Numbered from the stretch's first letter, positions 18,916 through 28,364 are shown. The stretch is 64,000 nt of DNA from an uncultured Roseibium sp. (GCF_963675985.1 NZ_OY780958.1:2294001-2358000); one strand, 5' to 3'. The notes: generated from the letters alone by a model not told the origin. Numbers and translations: made by a program.

Positions 18916-19935
18916 ATGGTTTCGAACAAGACGCCTCTGGCCGTCACATGTGGCGAGCCGGCCGGCATAGGTCCCGACATCACCCTTTTGGCCTGGTGCG
19001 CCCGCAAGGCCCTCGGCCTTCCGGCCTTCTATGTCCGATCCGATCCCGGTTTCCTGGCTCGCCGCGCCAAAAGGCTCGGCCTCGATGTCCCTGTCCAGGC
19101 GGTCGAACCGGAAGAAGCCGCGGGCTATTTCGGCAAATGCCTCCCGGTGGTCCCCACCGGGCAGGCGCTGGAAGATCATCCCGGCGAAGAGAACCCGGAA
19201 ACGGCGGAAAGCGTGATTTCCTCCATCCGCGACAGCGTCGAAGACGTCAAGGATGGCAGGGCAGCGGGAATTGTCACCAACCCGATCAACAAGGCGGCCC
19301 TGTACGGCTCCGGTTTCCAATTTCCGGGGCATACCGAATATCTCGGACACCTGGCAGGTGAGATGTGGCCGGAAGCCCCCAACAGGCCAGTGATGATGAT
19401 TGCCGGTCCGGAGCTGATGGTGGTGCCCGTGACCATCCACATCGCCTTGAAGGCGGTCCCGGGCGCATTGACGGAAGACCTGATTGTCGAAACCGCCCGG
19501 ATCACCGCCAGGGACCTGATCCAGCGCTTCGGCTTCGAGACGCCTCGGCTTGCCCTCTGCGGACTCAATCCGCATGCCGGCGAAGGCGGTGCCATGGGCA
19601 CCGAAGAACAGACCATCATCGCGCCTGCGATAGCGGAGTTACGTGCCGAGGGCATCGATGCCACAGGCCCGCACCCGGCAGATACGCTTTTCCATCCGGA
19701 GGCGCGCAAGAGCTACGATTGCGTCCTCGGCATGTATCACGACCAGGTTCTTGTGCCTGCCAAAACCATCGGCTTCGACGATTCCGTCAACGTGACGCTC
19801 GGCCTGCCGTTCGTTCGGACGTCGCCCGACCATGGGACCGCCTACGCCCTTGCCGGCACCGGGCAGGCGCGGGCCGACAGTTTCGCGGCAGCTGTCAGGA
19901 TGGCAGCGGTTCTGGCCAATCCCGGAAGCGTTTGA
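18916..19935 (+). CDS. pdxA: 4-hydroxythreonine-4-phosphate dehydrogenase
   Basis: A 339-residue PdxA with the N-terminal TCGEPAGIGPDI motif and the metal-binding histidines in FPGHTEYLG and MYHDQVLVPAK. It oxidises 4-phosphohydroxy-L-threonine with NAD in the DXP-dependent pathway to pyridoxal 5'-phosphate. ATG 18916 follows AAGGG. Its stop TGA shares its last base with the rsmA ATG (TGATG at 19933-19937), so translation of the two is probably coupled. Confidence 0.96.
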   Translation: MVSNKTPLAVTCGEPAGIGPDITLLAWCARKALGLPAFYVRSDPGFLARRAKRLGLDVPVQAVEPEEAAGYFGKCLPVVPTGQALEDHPGEENPETAESVISSIRDSVEDVKDGRAAGIVTNPINKAALYGSGFQFPGHTEYLGHLAGEMWPEAPNRPVMMIAGPELMVVPVTIHIALKAVPGALTEDLIVETARITARDLIQRFGFETPRLALCGLNPHAGEGGAMGTEEQTIIAPAIAELRAEGIDATGPHPADTLFHPEARKSYDCVLGMYHDQVLVPAKTIGFDDSVNVTLGLPFVRTSPDHGTAYALAGTGQARADSFAAAVRMAAVLANPGSV

Positions 19936-20792
19936 TGAGCCAGATCGACGACCTGCCCCCATTGCGGGAGGTCATTGCCACGCATGGGCTCGATGCCCGC
20001 AAGTCCCTCGGCCAGAACTTTCTCCTGGACCTGAACCTGACGTCCCGTATCGCCAGGGCGGCCACACCGCTGGACGACGTTACCGTACTGGAAATCGGCC
20101 CAGGCCCCGGCGGTCTGACACGCGCCCTGCTTGCCAGTGGTGCCAAACGCGTTGTCGCCGTCGAGAAGGATCGACGCTGCCTGCCGGCCCTTGCGGAAAT
20201 CTCTGACCACTACCCGGGCCGTCTGCAAGTCGTGGAAGGAGACGCCCTTGCCCTCGATCCGGTGGAGATCACCGGCGGCGGGCCGGTCAAGATCGTCGCC
20301 AACCTGCCCTATAATGTGGGTACCCAGCTTCTCCTCAACTGGATCACCTCACCCGACTGGCCGCCGTTCTGGACGTCCCTGACCTTGATGTTCCAGAAGG
20401 AAGTCGGCGCACGCATCGTCGCGGAACCGGGTTCGAAAGCCTATGGGCGCCTTGGCGTGCTCGCGGGATGGCGCACATCGGCGCGCATGCTGTTCGACAT
20501 CAGCCCGAAGGCCTTCACGCCACCGCCCAAGGTAACGTCGGCGGTCGTTCAACTGGTTCCGCGAGAGGCTCCCGAGCCGTGTTCCCTTGGCATGCTGGAA
20601 AAAGTAACCGCGGCCGCCTTCGGCCAGCGCCGAAAAATGCTGCGCGCCAGCCTGAAGTCCCTCGCCTCGCCGGCGGACGGACTGATCGAGGCCGCCGGCC
20701 TCAACCCCACCGCCCGGGCCGAGGAGATCGACGTCTCCGGCTTCGTTCGCCTCGCCAATGCGTTTGAGGCGCAGCTGAAGCACAACGGTTGA
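19935..20792 (+). CDS. rsmA: 16S rRNA (adenine1518-N6/adenine1519-N6)-dimethyltransferase
   Basis: A 285-residue KsgA/RsmA. The SAM-binding motif is VLEIGPGPGGLTRALL, the characteristic substrate-binding NLPY motif lies in IVANLPYNVGT, and the N-terminus is KSLGQNFLLD. It dimethylates two adjacent adenosines in helix 45 of 16S rRNA during late 30S assembly. The frame is open far upstream, inside pdxA, but ATG 19935, overlapping the pdxA stop by one base, gives the family length. It is the last gene of the lptF-rsmA operon on this strand; gmk, often next in related genomes, is here on the opposite strand beyond a NADAR gene. Confidence 0.96.
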   Translation: MSQIDDLPPLREVIATHGLDARKSLGQNFLLDLNLTSRIARAATPLDDVTVLEIGPGPGGLTRALLASGAKRVVAVEKDRRCLPALAEISDHYPGRLQVVEGDALALDPVEITGGGPVKIVANLPYNVGTQLLLNWITSPDWPPFWTSLTLMFQKEVGARIVAEPGSKAYGRLGVLAGWRTSARMLFDISPKAFTPPPKVTSAVVQLVPREAPEPCSLGMLEKVTAAAFGQRRKMLRASLKSLASPADGLIEAAGLNPTARAEEIDVSGFVRLANAFEAQLKHNG

Positions 20793-20954
20793 TCTTGGGA
20801 CCTGAACTTCAGATCTCTATAATCAGTTGGCAATTCAGTATTGGTGTGATTCAAGTTCCAGATTACGATTTCAAGGATTTCCGGCAGCGGTCTGGTGCTG
20901 GTTATGAGTTTGATCCCCAGGACCAATCACATTTTTGATTCCATGGAAGCATTA

Positions 20955-21401
20955 ATGACGAAAATTATTAGATTCTACAGCGTCAACGCCCCCTACGGAT
21001 GTTTCTCCAATTTTTCTCGCCATCCGGTTTTTATAGATACGACCTGGCCTACAACGGAGCACTATTTTCAGGCCCAGAAGTTTACCGATGCGGCGTGCGT
21101 ACGGAAAATCCGGAAGACCCCTTCCCCCATGCAGGCTGCAAAACTGGGCCGCAATCGCGCCTGGCCCCTGCGCGCCGATTGGAACAAGATAAAAGACGAT
21201 GTCATGCGAACGGCCATCCGGGCCAAGGTTGCACAGCATTCAGATGTTCGCAAAACATTGCTTTCAACCGGCGACGCTCTGATTGTCGAACACACCTCGA
21301 ACGACAGCTATTGGGCGGATGGCGGAGACGGCACCGGTTTGAACATGCTCGGCAAGATTCTCATGGAAGTTCGCGACGAGCTGAACCGGAAAGGATCATG
21401 A
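20955..21401 (+). CDS. NADAR family protein (YbiA-like N-glycosidase)
   Basis: A 148-residue NADAR/YbiA (DUF1768) protein with the diagnostic segments FYSVNAPYGCFSNFS, WPTTEHYFQAQKF and a C-terminal SNDSYWADGGDGTGLN-type region. Characterised relatives hydrolyse N-glycosidic bonds: YbiA-type enzymes act on early riboflavin intermediates, and other NADAR proteins remove ADP-ribose from guanine. Which role applies here is unknown. ATG 20955 has GGAAG just upstream; another ATG lies at 20943. The gene and its leader are visibly lower in GC than the flanking rsmA and gmk, suggesting later acquisition between two core operons. Confidence 0.87.
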   Translation: MTKIIRFYSVNAPYGCFSNFSRHPVFIDTTWPTTEHYFQAQKFTDAACVRKIRKTPSPMQAAKLGRNRAWPLRADWNKIKDDVMRTAIRAKVAQHSDVRKTLLSTGDALIVEHTSNDSYWADGGDGTGLNMLGKILMEVRDELNRKGS

Positions 21402-21537
21402 CATGGCCTTGCCGGTTTCTTAAAAAAGCAGCGACGCCATCGAGCGAATGTCCGGCCGGCTGACGATGTTCCGCAGAACCGCCTGGGACTTCCGGTCGTC
21501 CAATCTCGCTGCAATCAACTACGGCCGGTTATGAGCC

Positions 21538-22239
21538 TTATGCTTGATTATCGCCCTTCAGCGTCGTCTGGAGGTCCTGAAGCATACCGTCGATGAGCGG
21601 GCCGATCGCGGGCGACCGGCTCTGCTTCAGCCGTTCGGCGCGCAGGATCGCGCGGACGTTGCCCAGAGCGCGATCCAAGTCGTCATTGACGACAACATAG
21701 TCGTATTCCGCCCAGTGCTTCATCTCGCCGACCGCCGTTTCCAGCCGCTTCAGGATGACGTCTTCGGTATCCTCGGCCCGTCGATGCAGGCGGGACTTCA
21801 TTTCCGCGATTGACGGCGGCAGGATGAACACCGATACCACATCCGGCCGCATCTTCTGGTAAAGCTGGAAGGTGCCCTGGATATCGATGTCGAACAGGAT
21901 ATCCCGTCCGTTTTCGATGGCCTCTTCGACCGGTCCGCGCGGCGTCGCATAGTAATTGCCGTGCACCTCGGCCCATTCCAGCAACTCGTCGTGGTCCTTC
22001 ATCTTCTCGAACTGTTTGGGCTCGAGAAAATGATAGTGAACACCATGAACCTCGCTGCTGCGGCGGGGCCTCGTGGTCACCGAGATCGACAGTTCCAGAT
22101 TGTCTTCCTGTTCCAGCAAGAGCCTGGCGATGGTCGATTTGCCGGCACCTGAGGGCGACGACAACACCAGCATCAGTCCGCGGCGTTCCCGATCCGCCTT
22201 GTCGGCGCTCACGGTTGTCCCGGTATTGGTTTCAGACAT
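21538..22239 (-). CDS. gmk: Guanylate kinase
   Basis: A 233-residue guanylate kinase with P-loop SSPSGAGKST (about 28-37) and the GMP-binding segment TTRPRRSSEVHGVHYHF. It phosphorylates GMP and dGMP to the diphosphates in the cytosol. An N-terminal extension of about 22 polar residues precedes the usual start (LMLVLSS). The start ATG lies 4 bp after the yicC stop, so yicC-gmk are co-transcribed, a pairing widespread in bacteria. The stop is at 21538-21540; no clear terminator follows. Confidence 0.96.
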   Translation of the reverse strand: MSETNTGTTVSADKADRERRGLMLVLSSPSGAGKSTIARLLLEQEDNLELSISVTTRPRRSSEVHGVHYHFLEPKQFEKMKDHDELLEWAEVHGNYYATPRGPVEEAIENGRDILFDIDIQGTFQLYQKMRPDVVSVFILPPSIAEMKSRLHRRAEDTEDVILKRLETAVGEMKHWAEYDYVVVNDDLDRALGNVRAILRAERLKQSRSPAIGPLIDGMLQDLQTTLKGDNQA

Positions 22240-22243
22240 CCGC

Positions 22244-23137
22244 CTACTCCAGATTCTGGATCTGCTCGCGCATCTGGTCGATCACCGACTTCAGATCAAG
22301 CCCGATGGATGTCAATTCAACATCATTGGACTTGGAGCACAAAGTGTTCGTCTCACGGTTAAATTCCTGGGCAAGGAAATCGAGGCGGCGGCCGATCGCG
22401 CCTCCCGCCGCCAGAAGCTCCCGGACAGCCTTGACGTGCGCCTGCAGCCGGTCCAGTTCCTCGCGGATATCCGCCTTGGTTGCCAGGATGGCCGCTTCCT
22501 GGTGCAGGCGCTGCGGATCGAGTTGCCCGGAAGAGGCATCCAGAAGCTCCGCCACCTGCGCCTCAAGACGCTGGCGGATTGCTTCGGGCTGACGCGCGGG
22601 ATGGGCCTCGGCACGGCCGGTAAGCTCGGAGATCCGATCGATATGCCCGGTCACGACCTGGCAGATCTCCTTGCCTTCCGTATGGCGCATATCTACGAGA
22701 TCCAGAAGCGCGGCGTCCAGGGTGGTCAGCAGGCTGCTGTGAAGGGCCTCGCGGGTTTCCTCGTCGTCCTCAGGCTCCTTGAGCTCAAAGACGCCTTTCT
22801 GCCCCAGTATGCCGTCCAGGCTCGGCGGCGGCACATCCGGCAGGCGTGCCTTCAGCAGGTCGATCGCCGCCAGCACCGCATCGAGCGCGTTCTGATTGAT
22901 GGTCAGAACCGCTTCGCCCTCATCGCGCTGCATGGACAGGCCCGCCGTGACATTGCCGCGGCGGAGCAGCTTGGCGCAACGCTCCCTCACCTTCGGTTCC
23001 AGGACTTCCAGGCCGGCCGGCATGCGGATCCGGACATCCAGGTTCTTGCCGTTGACCGACCTGAGTTCCCAGGTCCAGCGGACATTGCCTGATTCACCTT
23101 GGGTGCGGGCGAATCCCGTCATGCTGGCAAGTGTCAT
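22244..23137 (-). CDS. yicC: YicC/YloC family endoribonuclease
   Basis: A 297-residue protein with the family N-terminus MTLASMTGFAR, the core ELRSVNGKNLDVRIR, and the conserved C-terminal block (DUF1732) RLDFLAQEFNRETNT. Members form ring-like oligomers that clamp and cleave RNA; the E. coli homologue influences sRNA stability. The frame is open 21 codons upstream, but ATG 23137 begins the conserved sequence. It is sandwiched between mltG (70 bp upstream) and gmk (4 bp downstream) in a minus-strand operon. Confidence 0.93.
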   Translation of the reverse strand: MTLASMTGFARTQGESGNVRWTWELRSVNGKNLDVRIRMPAGLEVLEPKVRERCAKLLRRGNVTAGLSMQRDEGEAVLTINQNALDAVLAAIDLLKARLPDVPPPSLDGILGQKGVFELKEPEDDEETREALHSSLLTTLDAALLDLVDMRHTEGKEICQVVTGHIDRISELTGRAEAHPARQPEAIRQRLEAQVAELLDASSGQLDPQRLHQEAAILATKADIREELDRLQAHVKAVRELLAAGGAIGRRLDFLAQEFNRETNTLCSKSNDVELTSIGLDLKSVIDQMREQIQNLE

Positions 23138-23206
23138 ATCGGTCTCCGATCGCCTTTCCGGCCTGGCCAGTATCGGAAACCGGCCCTGCCCCCAACTCAA
23201 TTGCCG

Positions 23207-24352
23207 TCAGTCCGATTGCGTCGGCTTTTCCGCAGCGGGCTGTTCGGCCGCTTCCTGCTCCCGCTTCCGCTTTTCCCGTTCCACCTCGCGCCATTTCGCG
23301 ACATTTGCCTGGTGCTGCTCGTAGGTCTCCGAGAACACATGCCCGCCATCGCCGCTTGCGACGAAAAAGAGTTCCTTGGTGCGAGACGGATTGGCGACCG
23401 CCTCCATGGAGGCGCGTCCCGGATTGCCGATCGGCCCCGGCGGCAATCCGTCGATCTGGTAGGTATTGTATTTGTTTTCGGTGGTCTTTTCGGACTGCTT
23501 GATGGCGGAGCGGTCTTTCAGCCAGGCCTCGCCTCCGTAAAGTCCGTAGAGGATGGTCGGATCGGATTCCAGGCGCATGTTCCGGTTCAGGCGATTGACA
23601 AAGACACCGGCGACGCGCGGCCGTTCATCCGCCTTTGCGGTTTCCTTTTCCACGATGGACGCCAGGATCACCAATTCTTCCGGCGTCTTGACCGGGAGAC
23701 CTTCGGCACGACGAGCCCAGATTTCGGCAAGCAGTTTCGTCTGCGCCTTTTTCATCTGGTTCAGGAGCTCCTGACGGCTCGTGCCACGGGTAAACGTATA
23801 GGTCTCGGGTAGAAGCGCCCCTTCTTCGGGCGCCTCGGTGATCTCTCCCTTGAGGATCTTGTTTTCCTTCAGGCGCTCCAGAACCTGCGCCGTCGACCAG
23901 CCTTCGGGAATAGTCACGGCATGAGTGACCGCATTACCCTCGACCAGATCGGTCATGACGTCATGCATGCTGGCGCCGGCGGTGAAAGCGTATTCACCGG
24001 CCTTCAGATTGGTCGCGTTCTTGTAAAACCGCACACCGAGATTGAAAACAATCTGGTCGATCCAGTCATCTTTGATGACGTTCTTCGCGGCCAGACGGTC
24101 GATAATTCCGGAAAGACCGGCCCCGGAGGCGATGACCACCGTCTCGTCCGTTTCCAGGGGACCCGCTGCCTCGAACGCCTGCTTGCCGAAATAAAGAGCG
24201 GCACCGAACGCTACGACGCCCATGAAGGCGAAGAAGATGATCATATTGATCAGGATGACGATGGGATTGCGCACATGGCGCGAACGCGGCGGCGGTCCCG
24301 GCGCCGGCTCCGGCTGGATTGCTTCGCGCGGGCTTCTCGGTTTTATGCCCAT
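23207..24352 (-). CDS. mltG: Endolytic transglycosylase MltG
   Basis: A 381-residue MltG/YceG. A short Pro-rich cytoplasmic N-terminus is followed by one membrane helix (about 29-50, VILINMIIFFAFMGVV), a LysM-like region, and the YceG domain with catalytic Glu in ILASIVEKETAKADER. It cuts nascent peptidoglycan strands at the inner membrane and helps set glycan length. A charged Glu/Lys/Arg-rich tail follows the domain. Its position between fabF and yicC is common in Alphaproteobacteria. Confidence 0.95.
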   Translation of the reverse strand: MGIKPRSPREAIQPEPAPGPPPRSRHVRNPIVILINMIIFFAFMGVVAFGAALYFGKQAFEAAGPLETDETVVIASGAGLSGIIDRLAAKNVIKDDWIDQIVFNLGVRFYKNATNLKAGEYAFTAGASMHDVMTDLVEGNAVTHAVTIPEGWSTAQVLERLKENKILKGEITEAPEEGALLPETYTFTRGTSRQELLNQMKKAQTKLLAEIWARRAEGLPVKTPEELVILASIVEKETAKADERPRVAGVFVNRLNRNMRLESDPTILYGLYGGEAWLKDRSAIKQSEKTTENKYNTYQIDGLPPGPIGNPGRASMEAVANPSRTKELFFVASGDGGHVFSETYEQHQANVAKWREVEREKRKREQEAAEQPAAEKPTQSD

Positions 24353-24445
24353 AGGAATCGAACCTCCTGATACAAGCAGTGGCAGCTACAGGCCGCAGCA
24401 CCCCCCCGGCGGCGCGCGTTTTACGGTAAAGCCGGAGCACTCTCG

Positions 24446-24473
24446 TTGTCGCGGGCGGATTGTCCCGCGACAA
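24446..24473 (-). terminator. Hairpin between fabF and mltG
   Basis: A perfect 10-bp inverted repeat (24446-24455 with 24464-24473, 8-base loop) lies 21 bp after the fabF stop. No U-tract follows on the minus strand. It may partly separate the fab genes from mltG-yicC-gmk. Confidence 0.45.
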
Positions 24474-24493
24474 TAAGGCAATAGTCGGCCCGA

Positions 24494-25759
24494 TTACGCA
24501 GCAAGTTTCCGGAAGACGAGCGAAGCATTGGTGCCACCGAACCCGAAGGAGTTGGACAATGCAACGTTGATATCCATCTTCTTGGCGGTGTTCGCCACAA
24601 GGTCGATTTCGGTCTCGACCGACGGATTTTCAAGATTGATGGTCGGCGGAGCAACGCCGTCGTGGATGGCAAGAACCGAGAAGATCGCTTCGATCGCACC
24701 AGCTGCGCCAAGCAGGTGGCCCGTGGATGATTTCGTCGAGGACATGGTCAGCCGGTTGGCGGCGTTGCCGGCAAGTCGGGTGATTGCTCCCAGTTCGATT
24801 TCGTCGCCCATCGGTGTCGACGTACCATGCGCATTCACGTAATCGACATCGGACGCCGAAATGCCGGCGCGGCGGAGCGCCGCGTCCATGCAACGGTAGG
24901 CCCCGTCACCGTCGGAGGACGGCGCGGTGATGTGAAAGGCGTCGCCGGACATGCCATAGCCGATGACTTCGGCATAGATTCGGGCACCGCGACGGACCGC
25001 GTGTTCGTATTCTTCCAGGACAACCACACCGGCGCCTTCGCCCATGACGAAGCCGTCCCGATCCTTATCATAAGGACGGGAAGCCTTTTCCGGGGCATCG
25101 TTGAAACCGGTCGAAAGGGCGCGGCAGGCTGCAAACCCTGCGAGCGCCAGACGGCAGACCGGCGATTCCGTGCCGCCGGCGACCATAACGTCCGCGTCGC
25201 CGAAAGCGATCAGGCGAGAGGCGTCGCCAATGGCGTGCGCGCCTGTGGAACAAGCCGTCACCACCGCCGAGTTCGGCCCTTTCAGGCCATGGCGGATGGA
25301 TACGTAACCACCAGCCAGATTGATCAGGCGACCGGGAATGAAGAACGGGCTGATGCGGCGCGGGCCCTTGTCGGCAAGCGTATGCGCTGCCTGTTCAATG
25401 CCCTGCAGACCGCCGATACCGGATCCGATCAGGACGCCGGCACGAATCTGGTCTTCGTAGGTCTCGGCCTTCCAGCCGCTGTCGGCCACAGCCTGATCGG
25501 CGGCGGCCATCGCATAGACGATGAAGTCATCGACCTTGCGCTGTTCCTTGACGTCCATCCAGTCGTCCGGATTGAACGCCCCTTCTTCCGAAGGATCACG
25601 CGGGATCTGGCAGGCGATCTGACATGCCAGATCGTCGACCGGAAAACTGGTCACCTTGTTGGCGCCGCTTTTTCCCTCGAGAATTTTTTTCCAGGAAACA
25701 TCGACCCCTCCGCCAAGCGGAGACACCATACCCAGACCTGTAACGACAACTCGCCTCAT
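24494..25759 (-). CDS. fabF: Beta-ketoacyl-ACP synthase II
   Basis: A 421-residue condensing enzyme. The Cys-His-His active site is visible: Cys170 in VVTACSTGAHA, one His in VNAHGTSTP, the other in SSTKSSTGHLLGAAGA. It elongates acyl-ACP with malonyl-ACP in type II fatty acid synthesis and controls unsaturated chain length. It lies 75 bp downstream of acpP in the order fabD-fabG-acpP-fabF. The length and start (MRRVVVTGLGMVSPLG) match the family exactly. Confidence 0.97.
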   Translation of the reverse strand: MRRVVVTGLGMVSPLGGGVDVSWKKILEGKSGANKVTSFPVDDLACQIACQIPRDPSEEGAFNPDDWMDVKEQRKVDDFIVYAMAAADQAVADSGWKAETYEDQIRAGVLIGSGIGGLQGIEQAAHTLADKGPRRISPFFIPGRLINLAGGYVSIRHGLKGPNSAVVTACSTGAHAIGDASRLIAFGDADVMVAGGTESPVCRLALAGFAACRALSTGFNDAPEKASRPYDKDRDGFVMGEGAGVVVLEEYEHAVRRGARIYAEVIGYGMSGDAFHITAPSSDGDGAYRCMDAALRRAGISASDVDYVNAHGTSTPMGDEIELGAITRLAGNAANRLTMSSTKSSTGHLLGAAGAIEAIFSVLAIHDGVAPPTINLENPSVETEIDLVANTAKKMDINVALSNSFGFGGTNASLVFRKLAA

Positions 25760-25834
25760 ACAACCCGCACTTTTTTCGGGCAGACACCGACCGCGGCCAT
25801 GTCTGCCCGTTCATGTTTTTAGGTTCGGAGCGCC

Positions 25835-26071
25835 TTAGCCGGCGTTCTTTTCCAGGAACTTGACCGCATCGCCGACCGTCAGGATCGTTTCAGCCGCATC
25901 GTCCGGAATTTCAACGCCGAACTCTTCTTCAAAAGCCATGACGAGTTCGACGGTGTCGAGGCTATCGGCCCCCAGATCGTCGATGAAGCTTGCGCCTTCC
26001 ACAACCTTGTCAGCGTCCACGCCGAGGTGTTCGACAACGATCTTTTTAACCCGATCCGCGATATCGCTCAT
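25835..26071 (-). CDS. acpP: Acyl carrier protein
   Basis: A 78-residue acidic protein with the phosphopantetheine attachment site Ser37 in GADSLDTVELVMAFEEEF. It carries growing acyl chains between the Fab enzymes. The acidic composition and exact length are characteristic. A 246-bp gap with its own hairpin separates it from fabG upstream, so acpP is likely to have its own promoter, as expected for a very abundant protein. Confidence 0.97.
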   Translation of the reverse strand: MSDIADRVKKIVVEHLGVDADKVVEGASFIDDLGADSLDTVELVMAFEEEFGVEIPDDAAETILTVGDAVKFLEKNAG

Positions 26072-26262
26072 TTCTCACTTCCTTGATTTTCAGTCTGTTT
26101 ATTCTTCGCGGCCTGCCGAAATCCTGGAATTCAAGATCTATCCGGCGCGACATCGCGGTGCTGAATACGTCCTGCCCAAGGTCTGACGGAATACGCCAAT
26201 TCTCAAGCTTGGGAACAATCGGCGGCTAGGTAACACACTTTATTGACCTTGACCAGCCAGTC

Positions 26263-26284
26263 CGGACCGCCCTGAGGCGGTCCG
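26263..26284 (-). terminator. Hairpin downstream of fabG
   Basis: A perfect 9-bp stem (26263-26271 with 26276-26284) with a 4-base loop lies about 33 bp after the fabG stop on the minus strand. It has no U-tract. It could attenuate read-through from fabG toward acpP. Confidence 0.45.
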
Positions 26285-26317
26285 ATTTCATTTTGTCCGC
26301 TTGCGCGATTTCACCTT

Positions 26318-27055
26318 TTAAATCATAGCCATGCCGCCATTCACATGCAGTGTCTGCCCTGTGACATAAGCGGCTTCGGTGCTGGCAAGGTAAGCGGCGG
26401 CGGCAGCGATTTCGTCGGCAGTGCCCAAACGCCCGGCCGGGACGCTCGTCAAAATCGATTCTTTTTGCTTGTCGTTGAGCGCATCCGTCATGGCCGTTTC
26501 AATAAAGCCCGGTGCAATCGTATTGACGGTGATGTTGCGGCTGGCGACTTCGCGGGCAAGCGACTTGTACATGCCGATCATGCCGGCTTTCGCTGCGGCG
26601 TAGTTGGTCTGGCCCGGATTGCCGGTGACACCGACCACGGACGTGATGCCGATGATCCGGCCGTAGCGTCGCTTCATCATGCCCTTGATGGCCGCCCGGC
26701 ACAGGTGGAAACCGGATGTCAGGTTCACTTCGAGCACCTGATCCCATTCCTCATCCTTCATGCGCATGAAGATATTGTCGCGCGTGATCCCTGCATTGTT
26801 GACCAGAATGTCAACCGAGCCCATCGCTTCTTCGGCCGCAGGCAGAAGAGCGGCCACGGCGGCGCGATCGGACAAGTTCGCAGGCGTGACATAGGCCCGC
26901 CCTCCCAGGTCCGACGCAAGTGCTTCGAGTTTCTCCGCACGGGTGCCGGACAGAGCCACGACCGCACCCTGGGAATGAAGTGCACGGGCAATCGCCTCGC
27001 CGATCCCACCGGTGGCTCCGGTAACCAGGGCCGTTTTCCCTTCGAGGGTGAACAT
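26318..27055 (-). CDS. fabG: 3-oxoacyl-ACP reductase
   Basis: A 245-residue short-chain dehydrogenase with cofactor motif TGATGGIGEAI, NNAG in ILVNNAGITRD, and catalytic Tyr152/Lys156 in NYAAAKAGM. It reduces 3-oxoacyl-ACP with NADPH in fatty acid elongation. The frame is open 13 codons upstream; ATG 27055 (MFTLEGKTALVTG) is the family start. It follows fabD by 55 bp and ends MAMI, the usual FabG C-terminus. The genetic context makes the FabG assignment firm. Confidence 0.96.
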   Translation of the reverse strand: MFTLEGKTALVTGATGGIGEAIARALHSQGAVVALSGTRAEKLEALASDLGGRAYVTPANLSDRAAVAALLPAAEEAMGSVDILVNNAGITRDNIFMRMKDEEWDQVLEVNLTSGFHLCRAAIKGMMKRRYGRIIGITSVVGVTGNPGQTNYAAAKAGMIGMYKSLAREVASRNITVNTIAPGFIETAMTDALNDKQKESILTSVPAGRLGTADEIAAAAAYLASTEAAYVTGQTLHVNGGMAMI

Positions 27056-27110
27056 GATGGCTTCCTTCCTCAATCTCTGTTGTGCCAGAGGCAAATGCCG
27101 GGAACGACAA

Positions 27111-28055
27111 TCAGCCGTTCAGCTTTTCGATCAGCCCATCGATGTCCGCCGGTGTGTTCACCGCGATACCGTTGGCGTCACGTGCAATGCGCTTGACCAT
27201 ACCCGTAAGCACCTTGCCGGTACCGACTTCGACGAATGTTTCCACGCCTTGTTCCACAAGCCAGCCAATGGACTCGCGCCAGCGCACGGTGCCGGTCACT
27301 TGCTCAACGAGACGCTGGCGGATTTCGTCGGGATCTGAAATGGCGCTGGCCAGCACATTGGCAACCAACGGCACGGGCGGGGAGCGGACATCGGAGTCCG
27401 CAAGCGCCGCGTCCATGACGCTGGCGGCCGGGGCCATCAGCGAGCAATGGAACGGTGCGCTGACCGGCAGCAGGATGGAGCGACGGGCGCCCTTGGTCTT
27501 GGCGATCTCGATCGCCCGTTCGACGGCGGCAAGGTCTCCGGATACGACAACCTGGCCAGGCGCATTGTCATTCGCTGCCTGGCAGACCTGCCCTTGGGCC
27601 GCCTCTTCGGCCACTTCGTGCGCCACGGCGAAATCGAGACCGAGCAAGGCGGCCATGGCGCCGACACCCACGGGAACCGCGGTCTGCATGGCATTCCCCC
27701 GCGCGCGCAACAGCCGTGCTGCGGTCGCGATGTCAAGGCTGCCTGCCGCGGCAAGCGCAGAGTATTCGCCGAGCGAGTGACCGGCCACAAAGCTGACGCT
27801 GCTTTTAAGGTCGAGCCCCTTCGCCTCCAGAACCTTCATCGTGGCAAGGCTTACCGCCATCAGGGCGGGCTGGGCATTGGCGGTGAGGGTCAGTTCGTCT
27901 TCAGGGCCTTCCCACATGATCGCAGAAAGCTTCTGTCCGAGTGCATCGTCCACCTCTTCGAACACGGCCCGGGCTTGCGGAAAGGTATCGGCGAGTTCCT
28001 TGCCCATACCGACTGCCTGGCTTCCTTGACCTGGAAAAGTGAATGCGATGCTCAT
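27111..28055 (-). CDS. fabD: Malonyl-CoA:ACP transacylase
   Basis: A 314-residue transacylase with the N-terminal FPGQGSQAVGMG motif and catalytic Ser94 in GHSLGEYSALAAAG. It loads malonyl groups onto ACP. The frame extends 25 codons upstream, but ATG 28055 starts the conserved sequence. It is the first gene of the minus-strand fab block and diverges from rpsF across 488 bp. Confidence 0.96.
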   Translation of the reverse strand: MSIAFTFPGQGSQAVGMGKELADTFPQARAVFEEVDDALGQKLSAIMWEGPEDELTLTANAQPALMAVSLATMKVLEAKGLDLKSSVSFVAGHSLGEYSALAAAGSLDIATAARLLRARGNAMQTAVPVGVGAMAALLGLDFAVAHEVAEEAAQGQVCQAANDNAPGQVVVSGDLAAVERAIEIAKTKGARRSILLPVSAPFHCSLMAPAASVMDAALADSDVRSPPVPLVANVLASAISDPDEIRQRLVEQVTGTVRWRESIGWLVEQGVETFVEVGTGKVLTGMVKRIARDANGIAVNTPADIDGLIEKLNG

Positions 28056-28336
28056 TTCGGAACGCCTTTTGCCGTCTTCTTCCTGATTATTGCTCAACGT
28101 CGGCCATTTCGGGGCCGGCCATGAAGGCATCGGCCCTCCCGAGCCGCGCGCGTTGGCGGGAGCCTATGGTACGGACTGACCGCCGGTGTCAAGGCCTGGA
28201 ACACGAAACCGCATTGAAACCGGTTCAAACCAGTCACGTATTGCAGAGCGAAAACGGTCCTTCCCCCGAACCAAGCGCGATTATGCATTATAGTCGGAGG
28301 CGGCCGGACATTTCTCGCATGGAAGCGATGTTCATG

Positions 28337-28364
28337 CTTGCTTTTGGACACAAACCGGCTATAC
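28337..28364 (+). promoter_or_regulatory. Candidate sigma-70 promoter for rpsF-rpsR-rplI
   Basis: CTTGCT at 28337-28342 and CTATAC at 28359-28364, spaced 16 bp, resemble the alphaproteobacterial consensus CTTGAC-N17-CTATAT. It would give a leader of roughly 170 nt before rpsF. This is a match by eye only. Confidence 0.4.
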
